Positions 11,591 through 20,516 of a DNA stretch of 64,000 nt are shown piece after piece. The position numbers and the translations under genes were made by a program. The notes under the pieces were generated by a model. It ran no database searches. It saw nothing but the letters and a program-made list of their open reading frames with translations, and was not told the DNA's origin. Positions within the stretch are counted from its first letter, which is position 1. Each line of letters starts with the position of its first letter. Source of the stretch: Aquipseudomonas ullengensis (GTDB lineage: Bacteria; Pseudomonadota; Gammaproteobacteria; Pseudomonadales; Pseudomonadaceae); the NCBI RefSeq assembly GCF_014174475.1, contig NZ_JACJUD010000004.1, forward strand, positions 372,001 through 436,000, read 5' to 3'.

Positions 11591-13006
11591 ATGAGTGACC
11601 AGATTCCTGTCCGCAACATCACCCCTCCTCCGGCCAAGGGCGGCGACACTGTCGACCTCTACGCCAGCCGCGAAAAAATCTACACCCGCGCCTTCACCGG
11701 TCTGTTTCGCAACCTGCGACTGAGCGGCGGCAGCTTTCTCTTCCTGCTCTATTTCGGTACCGCCTGGCTCAGCTGGAATGATCGGCAAGCCGTCTGGTGG
11801 AACCTCCCTGAGCGCAAGTTCTACATCTTCAGCGCCACCTTCTGGCCGCAGGATTTCGCCCTGCTGTCCTGGCTGCTGATCATCTGTGCCTTCGGCCTGT
11901 TCTTCATCACCGTGTTCGCCGGTCGAGTCTGGTGCGGCTACACCTGCCCGCAGAGCGTATGGACCTGGGTGTTCATGTGGTGCGAGAAGATCACCGAAGG
12001 CGACCGCAACCAGCGCATGAAGCTGGACAAGCAGCCCATGAGCGCCGAGAAGTTCGCGCGCAAGGCCGCCAAGCACAGCCTGTGGATTCTGATCGGCCTG
12101 GTCACCGGCCTGACCTTCGTCGGCTACTTCTCACCGATCCGCGACCTGATCCCCGGCCTGCTCAGTGGCGAAGCCGATGGCTGGGCCTATTTCTGGGTCG
12201 GTTTCTTCACCCTGGCCACCTACGGCAACGCCGGCTGGCTGCGCGAACAGGTGTGCATCTACATGTGCCCGTACGCGCGTTTCCAGAGCGTGATGTTCGA
12301 CAAGGACACCCTGATCGTGTCCTACGACCCGCGCCGTGGCGAACACCGTGGTCCGCGCAAGAAGAACGCCGACTACAAGGCCGAGGGCCTGGGTGACTGC
12401 ATCGACTGCACCATGTGCGTCCAGGTCTGCCCGACCGGCATCGACATCCGTGACGGCCTGCAGGTCGAATGCATCGGCTGCGCCGCCTGCATCGACGCCT
12501 GCGACAGCATCATGGAAAAGATGAACTACCCGAAAGGGCTGATCAGCTATACCACCGAGCACAACCTGTCCGGGCAAAAGACCCACCTGGTGCGCCCACG
12601 CCTGATCGGCTACGCCGTCGCCCTGATCGTAATGATCGGCCTGTTCGGCTGGGCCATCGCCAGCCGCTCGTTGGTCGGGCTGGACGTGATCAAGGACCGC
12701 GTGTTGTTCCGCGAGAACGAACAGGGCTTCATCGAAAACGTCTACACCCTCAAACTGATGAACAAGGCCCAGCGCGACCTGGTGTTCCGCATCGAAGCCG
12801 AAGGCCTCGATGGCCTGATCTACGAGGGCAAGAATGAGGTCAAGGCGCTGGCAGGCGAGGTCCTCTCGGTCCCCGTGGAACTGTCCATCCCGCCGGAAAA
12901 ACTGCCGTCCAGCGCCAACAAGATCCTGTTCAAGGTCCAGGCGCTCGACGACCCAACCATTCACAGCGATGCCGACAGCCGTTTCATCGGCCCTAGCGTG
13001 CGTTAG
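11591..13006 (+). CDS. ccoG: Cytochrome c oxidase accessory protein CcoG (RdxA/FixG)
   Basis: Membrane polyferredoxin needed for cbb3 oxidase biogenesis, proposed to reduce copper for insertion. 471 residues with about five membrane segments in the first half, a CGYTCPQ cysteine pair near residue 117, and two 4Fe-4S motifs starting at C270 (CIDCTMCVQVCP, then CIGCAACIDACD). The C-terminal 110 residues form an Ig-like periplasmic domain. First gene of the ccoGHIS assembly operon, 141 nt after ccoP1. Confidence 0.95.
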   Translation: MSDQIPVRNITPPPAKGGDTVDLYASREKIYTRAFTGLFRNLRLSGGSFLFLLYFGTAWLSWNDRQAVWWNLPERKFYIFSATFWPQDFALLSWLLIICAFGLFFITVFAGRVWCGYTCPQSVWTWVFMWCEKITEGDRNQRMKLDKQPMSAEKFARKAAKHSLWILIGLVTGLTFVGYFSPIRDLIPGLLSGEADGWAYFWVGFFTLATYGNAGWLREQVCIYMCPYARFQSVMFDKDTLIVSYDPRRGEHRGPRKKNADYKAEGLGDCIDCTMCVQVCPTGIDIRDGLQVECIGCAACIDACDSIMEKMNYPKGLISYTTEHNLSGQKTHLVRPRLIGYAVALIVMIGLFGWAIASRSLVGLDVIKDRVLFRENEQGFIENVYTLKLMNKAQRDLVFRIEAEGLDGLIYEGKNEVKALAGEVLSVPVELSIPPEKLPSSANKILFKVQALDDPTIHSDADSRFIGPSVR

Positions 13007-13019
13007 ACAAGGCAATTTC

Positions 13020-13520
13020 ATGCAGTCCGAAAGTCCCGTAAACCCCTGGTACAAAGAGTTCTGGGTCTGGTTCATCCTGTCCATCCTCGGTTTCGCCGTC
13101 GTTCTCGGTCTCGGCCTGCTGGTGTTCGCCACCCAGCATCCGCCAGGCCTGATCTCCGACAACTACTACGACGTCGGCAAAGGCATCAACACCTCGCTGG
13201 AACGCGAAACCCTGGCCAAGCGCCTGCAGCTCAAGGGCAGCCTGGTGCTGAACAACGATGACGGTACCGCGCGCTTGCAGCTCAGCGGCAACAGCAAGCC
13301 ACAGCAGCTGACCCTCAACCTGGAGTCGCCGACCCAGCCCGAGCGCGACCGCCGGGTGATCCTCCTGCTGCAGGACGACGGCAGCTACTTCGGCCAACTG
13401 CAGGACATCGCCGAAGGCCGCCGCTTCGTCGAACTGCTCGGCCGCGAGGGCGACAGCGACTGGCGCCTGTTCGAGGAAGAAGAACTGCAGAACCGCAAGC
13501 CGATCCAGCTCGGCGAGTGA
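13020..13520 (+). CDS. ccoH: cbb3 oxidase maturation protein CcoH (FixH)
   Basis: 166-residue protein with one N-terminal membrane span (about residues 14-35, FWVWFILSILGFAVVLGLGLLVF) and a periplasmic FixH domain (NYYDVGKGINTSLERE). Required for assembly of the cbb3 oxidase. The ATG at 13020 is chosen because it directly precedes the membrane anchor; it lies 13 nt after the ccoG stop. Confidence 0.92.
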   Translation: MQSESPVNPWYKEFWVWFILSILGFAVVLGLGLLVFATQHPPGLISDNYYDVGKGINTSLERETLAKRLQLKGSLVLNNDDGTARLQLSGNSKPQQLTLNLESPTQPERDRRVILLLQDDGSYFGQLQDIAEGRRFVELLGREGDSDWRLFEEEELQNRKPIQLGE

Positions 13521-13533
13521 TGCCAGTCCGCCC

Positions 13534-15933
13534 ATGAGCAGCCCTCAGCCCTGTTATCACTGTGGCCTGCCGGTTCCCGCCGGCAGCCGCTTCGAGGCCC
13601 GCGTATTCGGTGAGATGCGGGCCCTGTGCTGTCCGGGTTGCCAGGCGGTAACCGAAGCCATAGTCGGCGGCGGCCTGGAAAGCTACTACCGTCACCGCAG
13701 CGACAGCGCGATCAACCCGCAGGAGCTGCCCAAGGTCCTGCCAGACGAGCTGGCCCTGTATGACCGCAGCGATGTGCAGCAACCCTTCGTCCAGCACCAG
13801 GGCGAGCTCAGCGAAGCCTGCCTGCTGATCGAAGGCATCAGCTGTGCGGCGTGCGGCTGGTTGATTGAAAAACACCTGCGCGCCCTGCCCGGCGTGGCCG
13901 AAGCCGCACTCAACCTGTCCAACCAGCGCCTCACCGTGCGCTGGGCCGATAGCCAGTTGCCGCTCAGCCAATTGCTCAAGGAACTGCGCAAGATCGGCTA
14001 CGCCGGCCACCCCTGGCAGGCCGACGAAGCCAGCCTGCGCCTGGCCGAGGAAAACCGCCGCTCGCTGCGCCAGATCGGCGTCGCCGGCCTGCTGTGGATG
14101 CAGGTGATGATGGCCGTCATGGCCACCTGGCCAGAGTTCAACATCGACCTGTCGCCAGAGCTGAACACCATCCTGCGCTGGACCAGCCTGTTCCTCACCA
14201 CCCCCATCGTTTTCTACTGTTGCGGCCAGTTCTTCCGGGGTGCCCTGCGTGACCTGCGCACGCGACACCTGACCATGGATGTCTCGGTGTCCCTGGCCAT
14301 CGGCGGCGCCTACGTTGCCGGCATCTGGTCGACCATCACCGGCGTAGGCGAACTGTATTTCGATGCCGTCGGCATGTTCGCCCTGTTCCTCCTCGCCGGC
14401 CGCTACCTGGAACGCCGTGCCCGCGAGCGCACGGCGGCGGCCACCGCGCAACTGGTCAACCTGCTGCCGGCCTCCTGCCTGCGCCTCGATGCCCAGGGCC
14501 GCAGCGAGCGCATCCTGCTGCGCGAACTCAAGGTCGGCGATCAGGTACTGGTCGCGCCCGGCGCCCTGCTGCCCGCTGATGGGCGCATCCGCAGCGGCCA
14601 GTCCAGCGTCGATGAATCGCTGCTGACCGGCGAATACCTGCCACGCCCGCGCGGCGAAGGCGATCTGGTCACCGCCGGCACGCTCAATGTCGAAGGCCCG
14701 CTGACCGTCGACGTGCAGGCCCTTGGCGCCGACACGCGCCTGTCGGCCATCGTCCGCCTGCTGGAACGCGCACAAGCCGACAAGCCACGCCTGGCCGAAG
14801 TGGCAGACCAGGTGGCGCAATGGTTCCTGCTGATCGTCCTCGGCGCGGCCGCCATCGTCGGTCTGATCTGGTGGCAGATCGACAGTGAGCGCGCCTTCTG
14901 GATCGTCCTCTCGCTGCTGGTTGCCACCTGCCCCTGCGCACTGTCGCTGGCGACACCGACGGCCCTGACCACCGCCACCGGCAGTCTGCACAAACTCGGC
15001 CTGCTGCTAACGCGGGGCCATGTGCTGGAGGGCCTCAAGCAGATCGACACGGTGATCTTCGACAAGACCGGCACCCTCACCGAAGGCCGGCTAACCCTGA
15101 GCAGCATCCAGCCGCTTGGTACGCTTGATAGCGGCAGCTGCCTGGCCCTCGCTGCCGCCCTGGAACACGGCTCCGAACACCCGATCGCCCGCGCTTTCGG
15201 CCATTGCGCCCAGGCTGCCGAGCAGATCATCAGCAGCCCTGGCCAGGGGCTGGAAGGACTTGTCGAAGGGCGTCGCCTGCGCATTGGCCAACCTGCTTTC
15301 GTGGCGGCGTTGAGCAACCAGACCACCCCGGCGATTCCCGGCACGCAAGGCCAATGGCTGCTGCTGGGTGATGAGCAGGGGCCGCTGGCCTGGTTCGTCC
15401 TCGACGACCGCCTGCGCGAAGATGCCGGCGAGCTACTGAACGCCTGCCGTGCCCAGGGTTGGCAAGTCATCCTGCTGTCCGGCGACAGCTCGCCGATGGT
15501 CGACGAAGTGGCTCGCCGGCTCGGCATCGATGACGCCCGTGGCGGCATGACGCCGGACGCCAAGCTCGCCGTACTCAAGCAACTGCACCAGGACGGTCAC
15601 CGCGTGCTGATGCTCGGCGATGGGGTCAACGACGTGCCCGTGCTGGCCGGCGCAGACATCAGCGTAGCCATGGGCAGCGCCACCGACCTGGCCAAGACCA
15701 GTGCCGACGCGGTGCTGCTGTCCAACCGCCTGAGCAGCCTGGTGCAGGCCTTCGCCATGGCCAAGCGCACCCGCCGCATCATTCTGGAAAACCTGGCCTG
15801 GGCCTGCCTGTACAATGGCCTGGTCCTGCCGTTCGCCGCCCTCGGCTGGGTGACCCCGCTCTGGGCAGCATTCGGCATGTCGGTCAGTTCGCTGCTGGTG
15901 GTGCTGAACGCCCTGCGCCTGGCCCGTCCGTAG
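13534..15933 (+). CDS. ccoI: Copper-translocating P-type ATPase CcoI (FixI)
   Basis: P1B-type ATPase of the CopA2/FixI class that exports copper to the periplasm for cbb3 oxidase metallation. 799 residues: an N-terminal zinc-ribbon-like cysteine cluster (CYHCGLPVPAG, CCPGCQA), a heavy-metal-associated domain with SCAACGW, the ion-binding CPC motif at C466-P-C468, the phosphorylated aspartate D510 in DKTGTLTEG, and the hinge MLGDGVNDVPVL. The stop codon lies inside the left arm of an inverted repeat (see 15930-16002). Confidence 0.95.
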   Translation: MSSPQPCYHCGLPVPAGSRFEARVFGEMRALCCPGCQAVTEAIVGGGLESYYRHRSDSAINPQELPKVLPDELALYDRSDVQQPFVQHQGELSEACLLIEGISCAACGWLIEKHLRALPGVAEAALNLSNQRLTVRWADSQLPLSQLLKELRKIGYAGHPWQADEASLRLAEENRRSLRQIGVAGLLWMQVMMAVMATWPEFNIDLSPELNTILRWTSLFLTTPIVFYCCGQFFRGALRDLRTRHLTMDVSVSLAIGGAYVAGIWSTITGVGELYFDAVGMFALFLLAGRYLERRARERTAAATAQLVNLLPASCLRLDAQGRSERILLRELKVGDQVLVAPGALLPADGRIRSGQSSVDESLLTGEYLPRPRGEGDLVTAGTLNVEGPLTVDVQALGADTRLSAIVRLLERAQADKPRLAEVADQVAQWFLLIVLGAAAIVGLIWWQIDSERAFWIVLSLLVATCPCALSLATPTALTTATGSLHKLGLLLTRGHVLEGLKQIDTVIFDKTGTLTEGRLTLSSIQPLGTLDSGSCLALAAALEHGSEHPIARAFGHCAQAAEQIISSPGQGLEGLVEGRRLRIGQPAFVAALSNQTTPAIPGTQGQWLLLGDEQGPLAWFVLDDRLREDAGELLNACRAQGWQVILLSGDSSPMVDEVARRLGIDDARGGMTPDAKLAVLKQLHQDGHRVLMLGDGVNDVPVLAGADISVAMGSATDLAKTSADAVLLSNRLSSLVQAFAMAKRTRRIILENLAWACLYNGLVLPFAALGWVTPLWAAFGMSVSSLLVVLNALRLARP

Positions 15934-16002
15934 GGTGGATCACGCCTCATCGATCCACCACAGCGCCGCCATGGTGGATGTAGAAAGCGACATCCACCCT
16001 AC
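15930..16002. repeat. REP-like inverted repeat between ccoI and ccoS
   Basis: Perfect 11-bp outer arms (GTAGGGTGGAT at 15930-15940, ATCCACCCTAC at 15992-16002) enclose a second inverted pair (TCCACCA, TGGTGGA). The single strand can form one long interrupted hairpin or two stacked hairpins. Repeats starting GTAGGGTGGAT are commonly dispersed in Pseudomonas genomes. It sits inside the ccoGHIS operon and supplies the ccoI stop codon. Confidence 0.75.
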
Positions 16003-16026
16003 CCCCAGCCCCAGCCCGGAGTCCCC

Positions 16027-16233
16027 ATGCCTGCGCTCTACATCCTGATCCCCATTGCCGTGGTGCTGGTCGGCATTGCCATCTGGGTATTCTTCTGGGC
16101 AGTCAACAGCGGCCAGTACGACGACCTCGACGGCCCGGCGCACAGCATCCTGTTCGACGACGAAGACCCGCAGCACAAGGCCGGCATCGCCGAAGCCGAC
16201 AAGGCCGCCGAACAGGACGACACGCGTGCTTGA
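16027..16233 (+). CDS. ccoS: cbb3-type oxidase assembly protein CcoS
   Basis: 68-residue protein: one membrane span (residues 3-24, LYILIPIAVVLVGIAIWVFFWAV) followed by NSGQYDDLDGPAHSILFDDE, the signature of CcoS/FixS. It is needed for cofactor insertion into CcoN. Its last 8 nt overlap the GTG start of the next gene, so the two are probably translated together. Confidence 0.94.
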   Translation: MPALYILIPIAVVLVGIAIWVFFWAVNSGQYDDLDGPAHSILFDDEDPQHKAGIAEADKAAEQDDTRA

Positions 16234-16909
16234 ATTGGCGCCCCTGCTGATTTCCGCGCTGATCCTCGGCCTGCTCGGCGGCGGTCACTGCCTGGGCATG
16301 TGCGGTGGCCTGATGGGTGCGCTGACCCTGGCCATCCCGCCCGAGCAACGGGCCAAGCGCTTGCGCTTGCTGCTGGCCTACAACCTCGGACGCATCCTCA
16401 GCTACAGCGTGGCCGGCGTGCTGATCGGCCTGGCCGGCTGGGCCGTAGCCAGCAGCCCGGCGGCGATGATCCTGCGGGTGATCGCCGCCCTGTTGCTGAT
16501 CGCCATGGGCCTGTACCTGGCCGGCTGGTGGAGCGGCCTGACCCGTATCGAAGGCATTGGCCGCCACCTGTGGCGCCACCTGCAACCCATCGCCAGCCGG
16601 CTAATGCCCGTCAGCAGCCTGCCTCGCGCGCTGTTGCTCGGCGCCATCTGGGGCTGGCTGCCATGCGGGCTGGTTTACAGCACCCTGCTGTGGGCCGCCA
16701 GCCAGGGCTCGGCGCTGAACAGCGGCTTGCTGATGCTGGCATTCGGCCTCGGTACCTGGCCGGTATTGCTGGCTACCGGGCTGGCCGCCGAACGCCTGAC
16801 GGCACTGTTGCGGCGCCGCGGCGTACGCATGGCCGGCGGGCTGCTGGTGATCCTGTTCGGCTTGTGGACCCTGCCCGGCCCACACCAGCACTGGCTGATG
16901 GGCCATTAA
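16226..16909 (+). CDS. Sulfite exporter TauE/SafE-like membrane protein of the cbb3 assembly block
   Basis: 227-residue polytopic membrane protein (about six spans) of the COG2836 branch. Near the N-terminus it has GGGHCLGMCGG, a histidine/cysteine motif suggestive of metal handling, and later WGWLPCGLVY. Relatives lie between ccoS and hemN in Pseudomonas and have been linked to copper or heme supply for oxidases, which is more plausible here than sulfite export. GTG start at 16226 is preferred because translation then begins inside ccoS, directly before the first span. Confidence 0.8.
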   Translation: MLELAPLLISALILGLLGGGHCLGMCGGLMGALTLAIPPEQRAKRLRLLLAYNLGRILSYSVAGVLIGLAGWAVASSPAAMILRVIAALLLIAMGLYLAGWWSGLTRIEGIGRHLWRHLQPIASRLMPVSSLPRALLLGAIWGWLPCGLVYSTLLWAASQGSALNSGLLMLAFGLGTWPVLLATGLAAERLTALLRRRGVRMAGGLLVILFGLWTLPGPHQHWLMGH

Positions 16910-16926
16910 CAGGGCCTCCCGCAGCC

Positions 16927-16968
16927 TTGATGCAGGTCAAGACCCTGTCGCCTGCCGCCCCCTAGACT
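16927..16968 (+). promoter_or_regulatory. Anr-dependent class II promoter of hemN
   Basis: TTGAT-GCAG-GTCAA (16927-16940) matches the Anr/FNR consensus at 9 of 10 positions, and a -10 hexamer TAGACT (16963-16968) follows at the spacing expected for an activator centred near -41.5. Transcription would begin about 25 nt before the hemN start. Confidence 0.88.
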
Positions 16969-16999
16969 GGCCACCATCGCCACTCTAGGGACAGCCCGC

Positions 17000-18382
17000 A
17001 TGCTCGACGCCATCCTTTGGGACGCCGACCTGATCCGTCGCTACGACCAGCCCGGCCCCCGCTACACCTCCTACCCCACCGCGGTGCAGTTCCACGGTGA
17101 GGTCGGCACATTCGATCTGTTGCACGCCCTGCGTGACAGTCGCAAGGCACAGCGCCCGCTGTCGCTGTATGTGCACGTGCCGTTCTGCGCGAACATTTGC
17201 TACTACTGCGGCTGCAACAAGGTGATCACCAAGGATCGGGGCCGTGCGCTGCCGTACCTGGAAAGCCTGGAGCGGGAAATCGAACTGATCAGTCGCCATC
17301 TGGATCGCCGCCAGCCAGTCGAACAACTGCACCTGGGCGGCGGCACACCGACCTTCCTCAGCCACGATGAACTGCGCCGGCTGATGGAGTATCTGCGCCA
17401 GCACTTCACCTTGAAGGACGATGACTCCGGCGATTACGGCATCGAGATCGACCCACGCGAAGCGGACTGGGCCACCATGGGGCTGCTGCGCGAGCTCGGT
17501 TTCAACCGCGTCAGCCTCGGCGTGCAGGACCTCGACCCGGATGTGCAGCGCGCCATCAACCGCCTGCAGAGCCTGGAACAGACCCGTGCCATTGTCGAAG
17601 CGGCGCGCACCCTGCAGTTCCGCTCGCTGAGCATCGACCTGATCTACGGCCTGCCCCGCCAAACACCGGAGAGTTTCGCCCGCACCGTGGCCGAAGTGAT
17701 CGCCCTGCAGCCGGATCGGCTTTCGCTGTTCAATTACGCTCACCTGCCGGAGCGTTTCCTGCCGCAACGCAGGATCAACCCGGACGAACTGCCCGACCCT
17801 GCCAACAAGCTGGCCATGCTGCAAGGCAGCATCGAACAGCTCACGGCGGCCGGTTACCGCTACATCGGCATGGACCACTTCGCCCTGCCCGACGATGAGC
17901 TGGCCATATCCCAGGAAGACGGCAGCCTGCAGCGCAACTTTCAGGGCTACACCACCCATGGCCACTGCGACCTGATCGGCCTCGGCGTCTCGGCCATCAG
18001 CCAGATCGGCGACCTTTACTGCCAGAACAGCAGTGACCTGGGCAACTACCAGCAAAGCCTGCAGAACACCCAACTGGCCACCTTGCGCGGCCTGCAGTGT
18101 AATGCCGACGACCGTATCCGCCGCGCCGTGATCCAGCAGTTGATCTGCCAGTTCAGCCTGGCATTCAGCGACATCGAGGAGCGCTTCAACCTCGACTTCA
18201 GGGGTTACTTCGCCGCCCTCTGGCCGCAGCTAGAGCGATGCGCACAGGACGGCCTGATCGAGCTGGATAGCCAGCACATCGAGGTACTGCCAGCCGGGCG
18301 GCTGCTGGTGCGCTCAGTGTGCATGCTCTTCGACCGCTACCTGGAGCAACAGAACCTGCAGCGTTTCTCGCGGGTCATCTAG
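17000..18382 (+). CDS. hemN: Oxygen-independent coproporphyrinogen III oxidase
   Basis: Radical SAM enzyme that decarboxylates coproporphyrinogen III to protoporphyrinogen IX when oxygen is scarce, feeding heme to the oxidases above. 460 residues. The radical SAM cysteines are C63, C67 and C70 (FCANICYYCGC), followed by HLGGGTPTFL and the HemN-specific Y-x-x-M-D-H-F region (YRYIGMDHFALP). The Anr box ahead of it links heme supply to oxygen limitation. Confidence 0.96.
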   Translation: MLDAILWDADLIRRYDQPGPRYTSYPTAVQFHGEVGTFDLLHALRDSRKAQRPLSLYVHVPFCANICYYCGCNKVITKDRGRALPYLESLEREIELISRHLDRRQPVEQLHLGGGTPTFLSHDELRRLMEYLRQHFTLKDDDSGDYGIEIDPREADWATMGLLRELGFNRVSLGVQDLDPDVQRAINRLQSLEQTRAIVEAARTLQFRSLSIDLIYGLPRQTPESFARTVAEVIALQPDRLSLFNYAHLPERFLPQRRINPDELPDPANKLAMLQGSIEQLTAAGYRYIGMDHFALPDDELAISQEDGSLQRNFQGYTTHGHCDLIGLGVSAISQIGDLYCQNSSDLGNYQQSLQNTQLATLRGLQCNADDRIRRAVIQQLICQFSLAFSDIEERFNLDFRGYFAALWPQLERCAQDGLIELDSQHIEVLPAGRLLVRSVCMLFDRYLEQQNLQRFSRVI

Positions 18383-18386
18383 CGGC

Positions 18387-18836
18387 TCACGCCATCGCCA
18401 GCTTGGCCGCCGTCTGCTTCTGCTCGGCGCTCAGGCCGGCCTCGCGCATCACCTTGATCAGATTGGCGCTGGCACTGCTGAGCGCCCCTTGTAGCGCGTT
18501 GAGCTCGCCCCGTAGCGCCTCGACCCGCACCTGGCGAGCTTCCGGGCTCAGGCTCTGGTCGGCCATCACCGCCTCCAGCTCCTGCTTCTTCTCGGCGATC
18601 TGCTGTTTTAGCGCGCGCATCATCTTGAGGATTTCCTTGACCGTGTCCGGCAGGTTGCTCTCATCGATGTCATCGTTCTTCGCCACCGACTGAATTCGCC
18701 CCAACTCGGACAGACTCACGCGCAAACCTTCCTTCACGGTTTCTGGCGCAACGGTCTCCCCCCGCTCGCGTGCCGCCTGGCGCTGTACGCCCAGCACCAG
18801 ATTGTCGTTCATCTGGCCGACATCTATCCGTAGCAT
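18387..18836 (-). CDS. Conserved coiled-coil protein of unknown function
   Basis: 149 residues, no membrane segment or signal peptide. The middle (about residues 60-105) is strongly charged and heptad-like (MMRALKQQIAEKKQELEAVMADQ), predicting a coiled coil; the C-terminal part continues in helical heptads. A gene of this kind sits between hemN and anr in other Pseudomonas. I do not recognise a function. It is convergent with hemN (4 nt apart) and divergent from anr. Confidence 0.8.
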   Translation of the reverse strand: MLRIDVGQMNDNLVLGVQRQAARERGETVAPETVKEGLRVSLSELGRIQSVAKNDDIDESNLPDTVKEILKMMRALKQQIAEKKQELEAVMADQSLSPEARQVRVEALRGELNALQGALSSASANLIKVMREAGLSAEQKQTAAKLAMA

Positions 18837-18860
18837 GGTCCTGTCCTGGAAATTGACTCA

Positions 18861-18877
18861 TTGACCTTATCGGTCAG
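18861..18877. promoter_or_regulatory. Palindrome in the anr upstream region
   Basis: TTGACC-TTATC-GGTCAG: inverted arms of 5-6 bp with a 5-nt spacer, between the divergent coiled-coil gene and anr. It resembles an Anr site but the half-sites are TTGAC and GTCAG with the wrong geometry, so I call it only a possible operator. Confidence 0.3.
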
Positions 18878-18990
18878 CCTGAGCAAATCTTGAACAACGA
18901 GTCAGGACTGATGGATTGGCGGCTGGCGAGAACGCAGGGCCATGCGTTACCCTTGCACTTCATAGGTGTTTATCAGCAGGAATTGCCTCG

Positions 18991-19725
18991 ATGTCCGAGA
19001 TCCTCAAGGTTCACAGCCCGCACCATGCCCATTGCAAGGACTGCAGCCTGGCGCCACTGTGCCTGCCGTTGTCGCTCGACATGGAAGACATGGATGCTCT
19101 GGACCACATCGTCAAACGTGGCCGCCCCCTGAAGAAAGGCGAATTCCTGTTCCGCCAGGGCGACACCTTCAACTCGGTGTTCGCCGTGCGCGCAGGCGCC
19201 CTGAAGACCTTCACCCTGAGTGACGGCGGCGAAGAACAGATCACCGGCTTCCACCTACCCAGCGAGCTGGTCGGTCTGTCCGGTGTCGACACCGAGTTGT
19301 ACCCGGTGTCGGCCCAGGCGTTGGAAACCACCTCGGTGTGTGAAATCCCCTTCGACCGCCTGGATGAGCTATCCGTGCAACTGCCGCAGCTACGTCGCCA
19401 GCTGATGCGGGTGATGAGCCGCGAGATCCGCGATGACCAGCAGATGATGCTGCTGCTGTCGAAAAAGACCGCCGACGAACGCATCGCCACCTTCCTGGTC
19501 AACCTTTCCGCGCGCTTCCGTGCCCGCGGCTTCTCGGCCAACCAGTTCCGCCTGGCCATGTCGCGCAACGAAGTGGGCAACTACCTGGGCCTGGCCGTGG
19601 AAACCGTGTCCCGGGTATTCACCCGCTTCCAGCAGAACGGCCTGATCAATGCCGACGGCAAGGAAGTGCAGATTCTCGACCCCATCGAGCTCTGCGCCCT
19701 GGCTGGCGGCAGCATGCCTGACTGA
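18991..19725 (+). CDS. anr: Anr, oxygen-sensing CRP/FNR family regulator
   Basis: Global activator of micro-aerobic and anaerobic genes. 244 residues with the four cysteines that hold the oxygen-labile 4Fe-4S cluster (C15, C18, C24 and C117), a cyclic-nucleotide-like beta-roll, the dimer helix and a C-terminal helix-turn-helix ([22 protein letters not shown]). The E-x-x-SR recognition residues are those that read TTGAT half-sites, matching the boxes at 4806 and 16927. The ATG at 18991 is preferred over upstream in-frame codons because it matches the known N-terminus of Anr. Confidence 0.97.
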   Translation: MSEILKVHSPHHAHCKDCSLAPLCLPLSLDMEDMDALDHIVKRGRPLKKGEFLFRQGDTFNSVFAVRAGALKTFTLSDGGEEQITGFHLPSELVGLSGVDTELYPVSAQALETTSVCEIPFDRLDELSVQLPQLRRQLMRVMSREIRDDQQMMLLLSKKTADERIATFLVNLSARFRARGFSANQFRLAMSRNEVGNYLGLAVETVSRVFTRFQQNGLINADGKEVQILDPIELCALAGGSMPD

Positions 19726-19759
19726 TAATGCGCACCCAGCGACTTGGCAGGAACCCGGA

Positions 19760-20308
19760 ATGATCTTCGACGAATTCAACCTCAAAACCCTGATCCGCCC
19801 CGTGCCGGACTTCCCCAAACCGGGCGTGGTGTTTCGCGACATCACTCCACTGTTCCAGTCGCCGCGCGCCTTGCGCATGGTCGCCGACAGTTTTATCCAG
19901 CGTTATGTGGAAAGCGACTTCAGCCACATCGCGGCCATGGACGCACGGGGCTTTTTGATCGGCTCGATCATCGCCTACGAGCTGAACAAACCGCTGATCC
20001 TGTTCCGCAAGCAGGGCAAACTGCCAGCCGATGTACTCGCCGAGAGCTACCAGACCGAATACGGCGAAGCCCTGCTGGAAGTCCACGCCGACAGCCTGTG
20101 CGAAGGCGATTCGGTGCTGATCTTCGATGACCTGATCGCCACCGGCGGCACCCTGCTCGCCGCCGCTCGCCTGGTCCGGCGCATGGGCGCCAGCGTGCAC
20201 GAAGCCGCCGCGATCATCGACCTGCCCGAACTGGGCGGCTCGCAAAAGCTGCAAGACATCGGCATCCCCACCTTCTGCCTGACCGCCTTCGAACTCAGCG
20301 AACGCTGA
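19760..20308 (+). CDS. apt: Adenine phosphoribosyltransferase
   Basis: Salvages adenine to AMP using PRPP. 182 residues from the ATG at 19760 ([20 protein letters not shown]). The PRPP-binding motif [17 protein letters not shown] is intact, as is the family signature VVFRDITPL. It starts 35 nt after anr and may be co-transcribed with it. Confidence 0.96.
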   Translation: MIFDEFNLKTLIRPVPDFPKPGVVFRDITPLFQSPRALRMVADSFIQRYVESDFSHIAAMDARGFLIGSIIAYELNKPLILFRKQGKLPADVLAESYQTEYGEALLEVHADSLCEGDSVLIFDDLIATGGTLLAAARLVRRMGASVHEAAAIIDLPELGGSQKLQDIGIPTFCLTAFELSER

Positions 20309-20313
20309 GTTTT
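20292..20313 (+). terminator. Rho-independent terminator built into the end of apt
   Basis: AACTCAGCG (20292-20300), AA, CGCTGAGTT (20303-20311) and further T residues: a 9-bp perfect stem with a 2-nt loop that includes the apt stop codon. A second GC-rich hairpin (CGGCATCCGC 20323-20332 with GCGGATGCCG 20341-20350) follows without a T-run. Confidence 0.8.
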
Positions 20314-20516
20314 CCCCGGCCCCGGCATCCGCCCCACTCGGCGGATGCCGAGCCAGGCGCTCCCTGTTTCTCCCCTCGATTCACCACGCTGCATCCGACA
20401 TCCAGCTACATTTTCCTCAGCACGCGGGTTTTCCTTGCGTGACATGAACGGGTGCCAGGAACACGACGCCCCGTAGCCTGCCGTGTACCGCAGATGTTCA
20501 GTCGGAGGGATGCCAG

